A stretch of 64,000 bases of DNA from Lagopus muta (GCF_023343835.1 NC_064437.1:25581001-25645000), one strand, 5' to 3'; counted from the stretch's first letter, positions 44,501-53,375 are shown. A program made the numbers and translations. Notes: a model not told the origin generated them from the letters alone.

Positions 44501-45825
44501 AACTGGGCTCAGCCCTGGCCATGCCTTCTCCATCTCTCATCTAGGTGATGCTGAGGAGCCCCAGGATGCCCATAGGGTGCAGCAGCCGGTGCTGGCAGAG
44601 CTGGTGAGTTGGGGCAGTCACTCCATGGTGCTTGGGGTTGGGATGTGGGATTTGCATGGTAGGTCATGCTTGTTGATCCACAAGTGCCATGTTCTAGCCT
44701 TGGTCTCCAATGCCAGCAGGAATTAAACACAAGGGCTCGCTCGGCCTCAGAGAGCTCCACGGCATCCCTGGAGGAAGGCAGCCAGACATCCTCAGACAGC
44801 ACTGCTGAGGAGCTGGAGGGGGCATCGGAGGACAAGGTGAGTGGGTTGCAGGCAGATGACATGTGGCTGTCTCTTGCCTGGCTGCCCTCTCCCAGCCATA
44901 CCTTGGGCAGGATGGCATTGACAGCCACGTGGGGACATCTGTCTGTGTGGGTGTTGATGATTTGAGGGGAACTGTGGTCTTACGGCATCCTCACCCTCTC
45001 ACTGCTTTGACCACGGAAACCTGTCCTTGCCAGAGCTCTGGATTCCGATGGTTTGGCTGGTTTCGGTCCAAGCCCCAGAGGGAATCCTCTCCCAAAGCCA
45101 CGACCTCAGGCTCCCCCATGCCAGGACTGCAGGTAGGGGGGACACCCAGGGTGCAGCACGGGGACGGTGGCACATTGCTCCCTTCATCCCTCCTCTCCAT
45201 CCTTTTGCCCTGGAAGTGAATCCTTTACTGATAATAACTGTAAATAAATAGAGTGCCTTTGCTGTGTGAGGAATGCTCTAACCAGGTCAATACATTTTCA
45301 GGATCGGAGGTCCCCATCCCCACCCAGTGCTGTCCCTTCTGCTCAGCCCCCAGCATCCCCATCTCCTTACAGAAACCCCGGTAAGTGCTCCTATTGGGAA
45401 GCTTCTCCTTTCTTTTTGGAGCGGAATGACAGGAGGGTGAAATATCTTTTGCTGCAGTGTCGATCGACATGAAGGGCCAGTGGGATGCAGATGGCCATGA
45501 GGTGAGGAGAGCTGTGGCTGTGCCTGTGCTGGGGATGCTCTGCTTGGGGTGGCTGCAGAGCTGCAGTCGCCTCTAAGGTTCTTCTCCCTTCACCCATTGC
45601 AGCCCAGCTCCCAGCAGCCAGGGATGGTTCCGCTTTTCAACCCTGCGCAGGTTTCCCAGGTGAGGTGGGCAGCGCCGTGCCTCGGGGCTGCCCATTACAT
45701 TGGAGAAGGGGTGGTGACTGGTGTATAAGCACTTCTGAACCACTCTCTGTGCTTCCCAGCTCGCTGCTGCCCGGCCCACCCAACCCAGACTGCTCTCGCA
45801 GCGCCGCTACCCCAACCCACTGTGA
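35354..45825 (+). CDS. SEC16B: SEC16 homolog B, ER exit-site scaffold protein, up to 26 coding exons
   Basis: SEC16B (also called RGPR-p117/LZTR2) is a peripheral ER protein that organises COPII coat assembly at ER exit sites and has been linked to peroxisome biogenesis. Coding parts sum to 2,763 nt (920 aa from the ATG at 35,354 with the microexon; human is about 1,060 aa). The N-terminal 130 residues are Tyr/Trp/Gln-rich. The [10 protein letters not shown] word is at about 184. The central conserved domain begins near [14 protein letters not shown] (about 230-243). The helical ACE1-type domain that binds SEC13 covers about 370-660 ([58 protein letters not shown]). A Ser/Pro-rich tail contains [12 protein letters not shown] (809-820), and the protein ends QRRYPNPL. 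The start codon and the splicing near 36.4 kb are uncertain; the rest is secure. Confidence 0.95.
35738..35844 (+). CDS. SEC16B: SEC16B exon 2
   Basis: Acceptor gctgtttcag|gc, donor gacagag|gtacct. Encodes [20 protein letters not shown] and then YQSHQWQ, a Tyr/Gln-rich low-complexity part like the human YSRPGYEN...EEYAYGSY stretch. Ends in phase 1. Confidence 0.92.
36043..36148 (+). CDS. SEC16B: SEC16B exon 3
   Basis: Acceptor taactctccag|at, donor ggatag|gtaagg. Encodes [20 protein letters not shown], again aromatic-rich. Ends in phase 2. Confidence 0.9.
36261..36351 (+). CDS. SEC16B: SEC16B exon 4
   Basis: Acceptor cctttccacag|gt, donor caagag|gtaatc. Encodes [20 protein letters not shown] through GQPQE. 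Ends in phase 0. The following 81 nt to the microexon are open in the same frame, so this exon may instead run on to 36,452. Confidence 0.85.
36433..36452 (+). CDS. SEC16B: SEC16B possible 20-nt microexon
   Basis: Between a good pyrimidine-rich acceptor (ctgtaccccctccag|ctg) and a near-consensus donor (gaaag|gtaagt) lie 20 bases coding LGDSEE plus two bases. Joined to 36,511 they read LGDSEES then LLQ, similar to the human ASESNLLQQ. Either a real microexon or the end of a longer exon from 36,261. Confidence 0.5.
36511..36632 (+). CDS. SEC16B: SEC16B exon 6
   Basis: Encodes [20 protein letters not shown] and IRDGAEPD, the best-conserved motif before the central domain. Donor aagag|gtgagg, phase 1. 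Two acceptors five bases apart (36,505 and 36,510) each suit a different upstream phase. Confidence 0.93.
36837..36988 (+). CDS. SEC16B: SEC16B exon 7
   Basis: Acceptor tctgctttag|ga, donor ctagag|gtaaac. Encodes [20 protein letters not shown] through PLVELHSLE, the opening of the central conserved domain. Ends in phase 0. Confidence 0.96.
37408..37469 (+). CDS. SEC16B: SEC16B exon 8
   Basis: Acceptor cttgattttcag|gta, donor tggccag|gtatgg. Encodes [20 protein letters not shown], equivalent to human VILNDSEEQEEM. Ends in phase 2. Confidence 0.95.
38532..38667 (+). CDS. SEC16B: SEC16B exon 9
   Basis: Acceptor gctgccgtag|gg, donor aatggg|gtaggt. Encodes [20 protein letters not shown] and [17 protein letters not shown], the first helices of the Sec16 central domain. 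Ends in phase 0. Confidence 0.96.
39177..39401 (+). CDS. SEC16B: SEC16B exon 10
   Basis: Acceptor ttttcacag|tcc, donor aagaaa|gtaagc; 75 whole codons. Encodes [30 protein letters not shown] and [18 protein letters not shown]. Phase 0 on both sides. Confidence 0.97.
39699..39796 (+). CDS. SEC16B: SEC16B exon 11
   Basis: Acceptor ttgacttcag|gat, donor ttactgg|gtaagc. Encodes [20 protein letters not shown] and [12 protein letters not shown], a very conserved helix pair. Ends in phase 2. Confidence 0.97.
40375..40456 (+). CDS. SEC16B: SEC16B exon 12
   Basis: Acceptor cctccacag|gtt, unusual donor gtgcag|gtctgt. Encodes [20 protein letters not shown] and RIPQAVQ. The next 87 bases are open in frame. 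Confidence 0.95.
40544..40661 (+). CDS. SEC16B: SEC16B exon 13
   Basis: Acceptor ccctctcctccag|agc, donor ccttgg|gtgagc. Encodes [20 protein letters not shown] and [13 protein letters not shown]. Ends in phase 1. Human joins QAAT to CCGEKQWGDW here, which supports removal of the preceding 87 nt. Confidence 0.96.
40798..40909 (+). CDS. SEC16B: SEC16B exon 14
   Basis: Acceptor ctcccacccag|ct, donor caccg|gtgagt. Encodes [20 protein letters not shown] and MALLGSSH. Ends in phase 2. Confidence 0.97.
41124..41229 (+). CDS. SEC16B: SEC16B exon 15
   Basis: Acceptor tgctctgcag|cc, donor attccag|gtatag. Encodes [20 protein letters not shown] and CQQLRHP. Ends in phase 0. Confidence 0.97.
41472..41612 (+). 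CDS. SEC16B: SEC16B exon 16
   Basis: Acceptor ctctccctag|gtg, donor accaag|gtgagt; 47 whole codons. Encodes [20 protein letters not shown] and [13 protein letters not shown]. Phase 0 on both sides. Confidence 0.97.
42380..42600 (-). mobile_element. CR1 LINE 3' fragment in a SEC16B intron
   Basis: Reverse orientation: aatcacagcatcgtttgagc, ccgtctggtccaaccccctg, ctccatcagtgctgagagcc and a gatatggcaccacctcctct word. It is the only CR1 copy I see inside the SEC16B coding span, in its longest late intron. Confidence 0.92.
43071..43184 (+). CDS. SEC16B: SEC16B exon 17
   Basis: Acceptor tgcacaacag|ctg, donor tgcgag|gtgagg. Encodes [20 protein letters not shown] and [17 protein letters not shown], the end of the helical domain. 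Phase 0 on both sides. Confidence 0.96.
43246..43278 (+). repeat. (GTG)11 microsatellite
   Basis: Eleven perfect GTG units in a 178-base SEC16B intron. On the minus strand they produce a false poly-His/Thr open frame. Confidence 0.97.
43363..43432 (+). CDS. SEC16B: SEC16B exon 18
   Basis: Acceptor ggctacctgcag|gtg, donor cacccag|gtaagg. Encodes [20 protein letters not shown], the start of the disordered C-terminal region. Ends in phase 1. Confidence 0.88.
43800..43831 (+). repeat. A-rich tract
   Basis: Runs of A split by three single G bases, in the intron before SEC16B exon 19. Confidence 0.9.
44117..44305 (+). CDS. SEC16B: SEC16B exon 19
   Basis: Acceptor gtcttttctag|gc, donor acagcag|gtaggt. 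Encodes a Gln/Pro/His-rich segment ([20 protein letters not shown] ... SLQAVPTA) with no fold. Phase 1 at both ends, so skipping would keep the frame. Confidence 0.9.
44545..44603 (+). CDS. SEC16B: SEC16B exon 20
   Basis: Acceptor ctctcatctag|gt, donor gagctg|gtgagt. Encodes [19 protein letters not shown]. Ends in phase 0. Confidence 0.88.
44717..44836 (+). CDS. SEC16B: SEC16B exon 21
   Basis: Acceptor aatgccag|cag, a tandem site (cagcag) that could also drop the first Gln. Encodes [20 protein letters not shown] and [11 protein letters not shown], an acidic Ser-rich stretch like human RPRSISESSASS. Phase 0 on both sides. Confidence 0.93.
45034..45132 (+). CDS. SEC16B: SEC16B exon 22
   Basis: Acceptor ccttgccag|agc, donor ctgcag|gtaggg. 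Encodes [20 protein letters not shown], a conserved aromatic-basic motif (human SSGFGWFSWFRSKP). Phase 0 on both sides. Confidence 0.97.
45302..45380 (+). CDS. SEC16B: SEC16B exon 23
   Basis: Acceptor cattttcag|gat, donor accccg|gtaagt. Encodes a Ser/Pro-rich linker, [20 protein letters not shown]. Ends in phase 1. Confidence 0.9.
45458..45501 (+). CDS. SEC16B: SEC16B exon 24
   Basis: Acceptor tttgctgcag|tg, donor catgag|gtgagg. A 44-base exon coding [14 protein letters not shown]. Ends in phase 0. Confidence 0.82.
45603..45659 (+). CDS. SEC16B: SEC16B exon 25
   Basis: Acceptor cacccattgcag|ccc, donor tcccag|gtgagg. Encodes [19 protein letters not shown], matching the human VPLYNPSQVPQ word near the C-terminus. 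Phase 0 on both sides. Confidence 0.95.
45760..45825 (+). CDS. SEC16B: SEC16B last coding exon
   Basis: Acceptor tgcttcccag|ctc, then [20 protein letters not shown], a final Leu and the stop TGA (45,823-45,825). The human protein ends LAQRRYPTQPC, so the C-terminus is complete. Confidence 0.96.
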   Translation, partial: LAAARPTQPRLLSQRRYPNPL

Positions 45826-45908
45826 GTGGGGGTTGGTGTGTGTGTGTGTAATGCTCAGAGAAAACAACAGCACTTTGTGGAATGCTTTCATCCAAAATGG
45901 TGTTTGCC

Positions 45909-45948
45909 TTTTTTGTTGTTTTTTTCTTTCTTTTTTTTTTTTTTTTAA
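45909..45948 (+). repeat. T-rich tract in the SEC16B 3' UTR region
   Basis: A long T run with a few G and C interruptions, about 85 bases after the stop codon. No AATAAA or ATTAAA is seen nearby. Confidence 0.9.
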
Positions 45949-46075
45949 ACGGTGGAGAGGGGGAGGAGGCACAGGTTGGGCTGGGTGGTAGTGAAAAGCA
46001 GCGAAATGTGATAGGACAAGGGGAAATGGTTTTCAAGTGGAAGGGGGGGGATTTAGGCTGGATAGATTGGAGAGA

Positions 46076-46235
46076 GGCAATAAGGTCAGCAAGGCACAGG
46101 CTGCCCCGAGAGGGGGTGGTGCTCCGTCCCCGCAGACGTGGAGCTCCGGCTGGATGGGCTGTGAGCGCTGACGGATCTCCGGCTGTCCCTGCTGAGTGCA
46201 GGGGGTGGGACAGCTCTCACGGTCCCACCTCAAGC
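46076..46235 (+). mobile_element. CR1 LINE fragment, diverged
   Basis: Shares aaggcacaggctgccccgag, gtggtgctccgtccccgcag and a ctgctgagtgcagggggtgg word with forward CR1 copies. Truncated, lacking the usual tail, and joins directly to a CpG-rich segment. Confidence 0.65.
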
Positions 46236-46249
46236 ACGAAAAAGTTGTC

Positions 46250-46740
46250 CGGCGGAGAGTAGTCTGAATTAGGTTGTGCGGCACTGCCCCACCTCACCCA
46301 TTGGACTCAGTACGCCGGCCGTGAGTCTGTCTCAAAGCACCGCGGGGCCACGAGCATCCGCCCCGGCTCAGATCAAATCCGCAGCCGCTCGGGCTTCTCC
46401 TGCCCAGGCCGGCCCGCGCGGCGCCCCCCCTTGCTGGTGGCTCACCCACCCACGCGGGCGGGGCTCTGCTGGAGCCGCGTCAGGCCCCTCCCTCAGACCT
46501 TCCCCGAGGCGGGGACTGCGGGTGACGGGCACCCAGTGCGTGGCCTCGACGGTGAGCTTCCTCCGGACGTTGTCGGGGTTTCCAACGGAATATATATAGA
46601 GCTCTAATTCTCGAACGCTTTATGGCTGTGGCGAGTTACCCGGCATGCTCTGAGGAATATGGTAACGAAGGTGGCCCCGCCCCTTCTGCTAGGAGTGACT
46701 ATGTACGGAGCGGTTAGAATGGGGCCCCGGGCAGCCTGAG
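46250..46740. promoter_or_regulatory. orphan CpG-rich segment with TATA-like box
   Basis: CpG-dense sequence 0.4-0.9 kb downstream of the SEC16B stop with no gene assigned. It contains GC boxes (gggcgggg about 46,458; gccccgcccc about 46,674), a TATATATA element at 46,591 and a ttacccggcatgc word (about 46,636) resembling a ZNF143-type motif. A 31-codon open frame starts with ATG at 46,622. It may be a promoter for an unrecognised transcript. Confidence 0.4.
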
Positions 46741-46742
46741 CT

Positions 46743-46768
46743 GGGGGGGGGGGGGGGGGGGGGGGGGG
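46743..46768 (+). repeat. poly-G run of 26
   Basis: An unbroken run of 26 G, followed by a purine-rich aagggaaagggaggg segment. Able to form G-quadruplexes; its length is likely unstable in cloning and sequencing. Confidence 0.97.
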
Positions 46769-47516
46769 AAGGGAAAGGGAGGGAATATGAATGGGTCGGA
46801 GCTGCTGGAAGCTCACCCCCAGCTTGCAGCAGCGCGTGGAAGCTCCAGGATGGGTAACTGGCTAACAGAGCTCATTGCTAATTAGGGAGGGTGCGTACTT
46901 TCTTCCCCTGTCAAACAGAATTGGGCTGCTTGTGGGGCAGCCTGTGGGCATTACTTGGATCTGGAGCCAACCGTGCCCCGAACAGCGATGTATTTAGGGG
47001 TTAGATACCTGATGAGATGCTTTGAGGCACTGCACAAGGGGATACCACTGCACTCAGCTTGTTCTTCCAGCATCCTCCTCCCAGCTGCACTTAGTGCGTG
47101 TGTCCCACTGGGCTCAGCAGGGCTGTGATTTTTTGGAGCTGTTATTTATTAGATGAAGTGCTGGGTGATGACCTTGTCTCTGTTCCTTCAGCTCCCGGTG
47201 CCACCCGCCATGCAGCTGGTTGTCTGGGGTCACTTACTGATCTGCTGTATGAAGCAAGCTTTCATTGCTTGCTCGAGTGTCCCTAGGACATGAATATTAA
47301 CAAAGCTCAGGTATCCCGTGGTGCTGGCTGTCACTGTGGGCCACCGAGGGCTCGTTTAGAGCTGCTTTGCTCTGCAGGGAACTCTGTGATGGAGCTGTAA
47401 TCAAGTGTTTGTGACCTCTGCTCCAAAGCACCATTCAGGACTTTGGAGCATGGGGATGTTTGTGATGCTGCTGGTTGATCAGGTGATACACGTTGTTTAT
47501 GGAAAAGCACCTTGGA

Positions 47517-47625
47517 AATCATGGAATATTCCAATTTGGAAGGGACTCACAAGGATTACAGAGTCCAATTTTGGCTCTCCTGGAGCCCTGGGCTGGGAGC
47601 AGCAGTGTGGGGACAGGCACAACAC
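47517..47625 (-). mobile_element. CR1 LINE fragment
   Basis: Reverse orientation: aatcatggaatattccaatt, tggaagggactcacaaggat and agtccaattttggctctcct. Confidence 0.8.
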
Positions 47626-49372
47626 ACCAGCTACAGCAGTGCCTCTTGTACCCGTGATGCTGAGGGACCCATGCTGTTCTTGGAGATCTTAAATACTGAA
47701 TACATCATCCCGAGGCTGTGAATTACTGTTGGAGAGCTGAAAAAAGCAAAACAACAAAAAAAGTTAGAAGTCTCTGACAGCATAGGGTAAAAGCATCACC
47801 TTTCTTGATGTGTCTGTCATGAGCAGAGATCGTATCTGGTGGTGAGATGAAGAGAAGTTGTGTGCTGGCTGGTGTTAATTACAAAGAGAAAAACACATGA
47901 AAATCAAGTGAAATTGAATCCCACTGCATCTGCTATTCCCAGAGTGGAAGGCCTCAGTGCATCTCATTAGTTTAAAACCCCTGATGGTGAGAGCTCGGCT
48001 TCCAACAGGAGATTGATGTGACATTGAAACCAGGGAGAGGATTAGCTGCCCGCCTGTGAACTTGTCCAAAGGAGTTTAACATGTAAATGTTCCGGCAACG
48101 TGGCTCCCAGTGAGAAGGCATGCCCGTTAATTAAGGCCCCTGGGATTGCATGGTTGCAATGAGGGAGGGATGAGCTCTGTGCATGCAGAAAGGCCTGCTG
48201 CTATTTTCTCTGTGGTAGAGCCCTTCTGACTGAGAGCTTTGCATGGGTGGGTGAGCTCTGCTGGTCACTGGGATGATCTGCTGTAGGGCAAGGTGAGCAC
48301 TGTGGGTGTTGGGTTGGGACTGCACCTACCAGTCATGCAAGAGAGATTGGGATCCTCCTCCATCCTCCATCCTCCTCCATCGTGTCTCTACTTCTTACCT
48401 CCCTGCTCTCAAGCCCTGCTTAAAACAAACAGACCTTCAGGTACTTCGTGGGAGGAGAGGCTCCGAGAGGAGAGCTTGCATCCTGCTGCGGTGCCTTGCA
48501 GCTTCCTCATGAGGATGAACCAGATTAGGATGCAGCAGTCTGGAAAAGATGAAGTGGTGAGAGACCTACACAGTTCTAAGTGCTGAGGAGGTGATTAGGA
48601 AGCAATAGTTTGTTGTTTCCTGCAGTGCAAGGAGCTGGGGCTGCCTGCTGAAAACTTCAGTCTCCATGCGGGTTTGGAGCAATGTGGGTTTGAACTGAAC
48701 TGCATCACAGAGCTGTGTGTGTTTGGGAGAAGTAACTCAGCTGTTGCAACTTGTTGTCCCAGGATGTGAGGAGACCAGAAATATAATGAGCCTTTAAAAG
48801 GGAATTTGATTATGTTGTGGCAGGTAACTCTTGTCAGGGGACCTGAACGTGGCCCCAAGGGGTGGGTGACCCAATGCTCTGCAGGAAGACCCTCTTCTTG
48901 GGAGGCTGCGATCCAAACAGCCCTTTCAGCTCAAGCTGAAGAAGTGTTCCTTGGTGCAGACGCTTATGTTTCTTCTTGTACCCACGCCTGCCTTGCAGAA
49001 GTTGCAGCTGCGTGTGGGTTGCTTGGTGACAGTTCTTCTGGGCAGGGCAGGGAATTAAACAGTAAGTAGGATTAATAAAAACGTATCAAAATATGTAAAC
49101 ATATGCATCAAGTCTCTTTGAAAATGAAGGAGCAGTTAATAAGTATTTGCAATCAACGTTCCTACGTGGAAGCCTTCTCTAAAAGCAGCTCTGAGACTGC
49201 TCAAACAACCCATCTCTTTCCATCATTTTAACAGCCTGTTTTCTCGAGGCAGATGAAATGATTTGCCTGAAGAGCTGTCTCCCCTCCTCCCCACCTATGA
49301 CAGGCTGTATCAGACAGGTGTCTGTCTCCTGGCTGTGTCCTGAGATGGCTCCTGGGCCTGGTGGTACCTGGA

Positions 49373-49575
49373 ATCATGGTTACAGCATTGTTTGAGTTGG
49401 AAGTGACCATTAGTGGCCATCTGGTCCCACTCCCTGCACTGAACAGGGAAACTCAGCTCCATCAGAGCTCAGAGCCCATCCACCCTGACCTTGATGTCTG
49501 TAGGGATGGGGCACTACCGTGTCTCTGTTCCAGTGCCTCACCATCCTGAGTTCCTGCTCTGGGCAGCTGTGGGTC
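49373..49575 (-). mobile_element. CR1 LINE 3' fragment
   Basis: Reverse orientation: tgtttgagttggaagtgacc, ccatctggtcccactccctg, ctccatcagagctcagagcc and gtagggatggggcactaccg. Confidence 0.9.
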
Positions 49576-50584
49576 ACAGTGAGTAGCCAGATCATGCCTT
49601 CTGTTTATTTCCATGGAAACTACAGTAGATAAGAAGAGCACAACAACATGTAGTGGGATATTGGTGGAATGTTTCAACCTCTGCTGCTGTTGCACTATGA
49701 TCTGCCTCTGACATTGTGAGCTGGCAAAATAAAATAGAAGGCATCACTTTTGGAGCAGCCATCGTACAAGCTTGTTCTTCTCTGAGTTGTGGGTCCTGAA
49801 GCACTGCATCCAGGACATGTGGGCACCATCTAGATATGGTAAGGTAGGATGGCAGGTGATGAGCAAAATGTTCTGTTTCTGGGACTTACACCTCCATAAT
49901 TCCTGCAGGGATTTCAGTGCTCAGGTGATGTTGCTACTTTGCCTTTCCCCAAGGCTACAGGAGCTGGGAACCACACAGCTTATAGTGCTTCCCTGGTCCC
50001 TGCAGTTGTTCCCTGCCCCTCTCTCTGAGGGTGTGTTTGAGTTCAGCTTTGTGGGATAACGGATGGGACTGTCAGGCCTGTTGTCCCAACAACCCAAGAA
50101 GATAAATTGTCCAATGTATGCAGCAACCTTTGCCGGTCCCTCACCCCAGAAGGAAGCAGCCCCATGACAGATGGGCTGACGAGCAGCACTGACACAACTG
50201 GGGCAGTGTGGATGTCAGAGGGTGAGAACCACATCTCTCTTCTTTCCACTTGGCACCCCAGAGCCTCTGGGCCAGGCAGCTGTTGCTTATCACCGCCTCC
50301 CTTGGTTATTGATGGAAGCTGGCAGCGTGAGAGCCCTGTCTATGAGAAAGACACTAGTCATGGTCCCAACATCGCACTGCAGAGCTGCCATCTGTCCTCT
50401 GGATGCTGGTAATGGATCTGAGCGCATCAGTGCTAACTTTCTGGCTAGACTTGACTCTGCTTCTCTATCTTATTTTCCAGAAGGGAAGATCCTAGACTGG
50501 CTCTTCAGGATCTGGATCCTGGGCTGTCCCTTCATCTTCTGTTCTGCTGAGGAGCAAGTAATGCTGGGATGGATGGTTACAAGT

Positions 50585-50734
50585 TTTGGCACGTGCTGCC
50601 CAGGAAGGTGGAGGGATCACCATTCCTGGAGGTGTTGAAGAACCATGGAGTGGAGATGTGGTCAGTGTTGGAGATGGGCTGGGGTTGGGCTTGGTGATCT
50701 GAGAGGTCTTTTCCAATAGTCCAATGATTCTAAG
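50585..50734 (+). mobile_element. CR1 LINE 3' fragment
   Basis: Forward order: tttggcacgtgctgcccagg, gggatcaccattcctggagg, ggttgggcttggtgatctga and tccaatgattctaag. Confidence 0.9.
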
Positions 50735-51589
50735 ATGCCTCACCTAGAGCAGTTTGGAGAGACTGTGCAAATAACAGCACAACTTTCTCCTTTTGTCAGT
50801 ATGTGAGGAAAGTTTGGCAAGGCCACAGCAAGGTGAATCTTGTGAGCATCCTAGAGCTGTGAGCTATGAGCCAGCCTTACTATGAAAGTCCATTAGCCAC
50901 GAGCAAAACTGCTCCTGGGCTCAGCATTCAGCACCTGTTATGGGCTGAATTAGTCCTTAATTTCTATCCCTGACAGTTAAAATGACTCAGACATTTCTTC
51001 CCAAGACTGGGTATTGCTTCTGACTGCATCCCTTGCAGCCATGGCTCTACTGACAATTAAATTGTTCTCAGAAACCCGGTGACCATTGTGTCTGCAGGTC
51101 AAGGTAGGCTGCTGCTCTCACATGAGCCTTGCTATGTGGCCAGAAGAGGAGCTCTGCTGTAGAAAGCAAAAGATGAGACGCATTTGAGGACTCAATGGCT
51201 GCAGGTTTAACAAGATCAATACCACCTCTGCAAAAGATTACATGGTATACTAGGCAGCAAATAGACCACTTCTGCTGGATTTGGAAGCCATTTATAGAGT
51301 CTATTAGGGAAGGTAAGGTAGAAGGGACGTATCTGGAGTAAATTGCACAGATGCAGTAACTCACTCTCATGTTAAGGGTTTTGCAGTCTATTAAATAATG
51401 GAACTAAAGGCAAAATAAATGAGATTTCTTTTTCTGTAAGAAGCTTTACCACCAGCAGCAATGATAGGACCAGGCTGTTGCACTATTCTGGCTCCCACTG
51501 CTCACATCAGGAGGGCTAAACCTAATGCAAATTTGGTGCTTTGGCACTGGCTGAAGACTGAAGCTTTACCCTCACAGAAATAATTGTAG

Positions 51590-51715
51590 CATCACAGAAT
51601 GGCTGCCTTGGAAGGGACCTCAAAGACCATCCAGCTCCAATTCCCTGCTCCAGGCTGGTTACAAACCACTTATTCAGGCACCAGATCAGGCTGCCCATGC
51701 ATGCTACATGGCCAG
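51590..51715 (-). mobile_element. CR1 LINE fragment
   Basis: Reverse orientation: atcacagaatggctgccttg, gaagggacctcaaagaccat and ggcaccagatcaggctgccc. Confidence 0.88.
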
Positions 51716-52074
51716 TGCTCATGTTTGCCCACGGTGAGCAGGCAGGAGCTGAGAACTGCTTTTGAGAGCAGGCTCTCTGAGCTCAGGCTGCTCCATTGGG
51801 CTCGTTTGAGCTGCCCTTGTGCCTTTATCACCTCCTGCGGTGTGCCCTCTGAATAATTAGCTCTAATAATGCATGAGCAATAGCCTGCCTGGTCACCATG
51901 CCTGCATGGCAGGGTGCTCTGCTTCTGTCATTCCTCCCATTCTCTGTCCAGTCTTATTTGAAATATCCTGCAGGATGAATTATGGTGCTCTGAGAGAATC
52001 TGCAAAATAGGATCACAGGCCAATTGAATCCATCTGCAAAGTATAGGAGCACAATATATCACCCTACAGATGGA

Positions 52075-52103
52075 TTATATATATATATATTTTTTTTTTT
52101 TTT
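52075..52103 (+). repeat. (TA)n followed by T run
   Basis: About eight TA units pass directly into a 14-base T tract. A typical simple repeat, possibly the worn tail of an older insertion. Confidence 0.9.
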
Positions 52104-53186
52104 CCCACTCCCTTCTTTATTTTAAGGGGTTCTTGAACCTAGAAAGAACAGCAGACGCAAGCTGCATGATGTAATGAACTGAGTGCTGCCTGCAGGTGAG
52201 CTGTGCAGGAGGGATGGTGATGCTGAGATGTCCATAGGGAGGCAATGGGCAGCAATGGCTTAGGGAAGCAAGGCAGGGCTTCACACCTTGGCACTGCCCA
52301 GCCTGCTCCCTCCTGCAACAGAATGATGCTGTGTGAGTCTCTGGGAGGATGTCACAGGGCACAGCATTCGTGTGCTGAGAGAGACAGGAGCTGGCAATGT
52401 TTACCAGCAGCGGCAGGCTTTAGGGACAGACTTCTTTGCACTCCAGGTGGATGGAGGTTGGCCTCGTGCTGCTTCCCAAGCCTCCCTTGTCCTCGGGCTG
52501 GGATGCTCCAGTCGTTACCCAAGGGGGAAGGGAAATGAGTTAAACCCATCTTCAGACACGTTTGTATTGATTCTGTCACTTTCTTGCTGCTTGCTGACAG
52601 GTGATGGATGGCTCATAATGCGACCGGCACAGTACATTACGTTTCCCATCCAGGGACTCCTAAATCATTTCAAATTTTCAAATTCCCTAATCAATATTTT
52701 ATCAGTAGCAGAAGAAAGCGGAACGGGCCCATTTCTCAAGACGGAGGGGAGTGAGCGTGTGTGTATGCGTGCCTGCACATGGATGTGAGTTTGTGTATTT
52801 GTAATAGCAACTAAAGCATCGCTAGCACAGTGATTACAGTACCTGCAGCTGTGAAAATAAATGCAGAAGCAGGACTGGGAGTGGTGTTTACATTCTGGTG
52901 ACTACAGGATGAAACAAATTAAGGACTCAAGCGTTTGGTGTTAATGTATGGGGCTATGGCCTTCTTCCTCTTGGCCTGTGCTCTACCCTTTTCTCTCTGT
53001 TGTTATATGAAGAGGGCAGCTGCTCTCACCTGTCTATTTGCTGGAGCTGGAGTTAGATTTTGGGTTGTGCTGCCCAAGGTGCTCCCTTCCCCAGAGGCAC
53101 CATGTGCTATGGGATGCAGACCTTGAGTCCTTGCTCAGCCATTACAGTGCTGCATGTAGGAATAACCCATTTCTTGTTCTGAACCA

Positions 53187-53375
53187 CAGAATCACGGGGT
53201 TGGAAGGGACCTCTGAAGATCTCCCAGTCCAATCCTGCTGCTAAAGCAGGTCCTTACAGTAGGTCACATAGGAAAGCGCCCAGTTGGGGCTTGAATGTCA
53301 CCAGAGAAGAAGACTCCATCACCTTTCTGGGCAACCTGTTCCACTGCTGTCCCATCTCACAGTAAAGAAGTCTAA
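53187..53375 (-). mobile_element. CR1 LINE fragment
   Basis: Reverse orientation: cacagaatcacggggttgga, agggacctctgaagatctcc, ggcttgaatgtcaccagaga and cacctttctgggcaacctgt. Confidence 0.9.
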
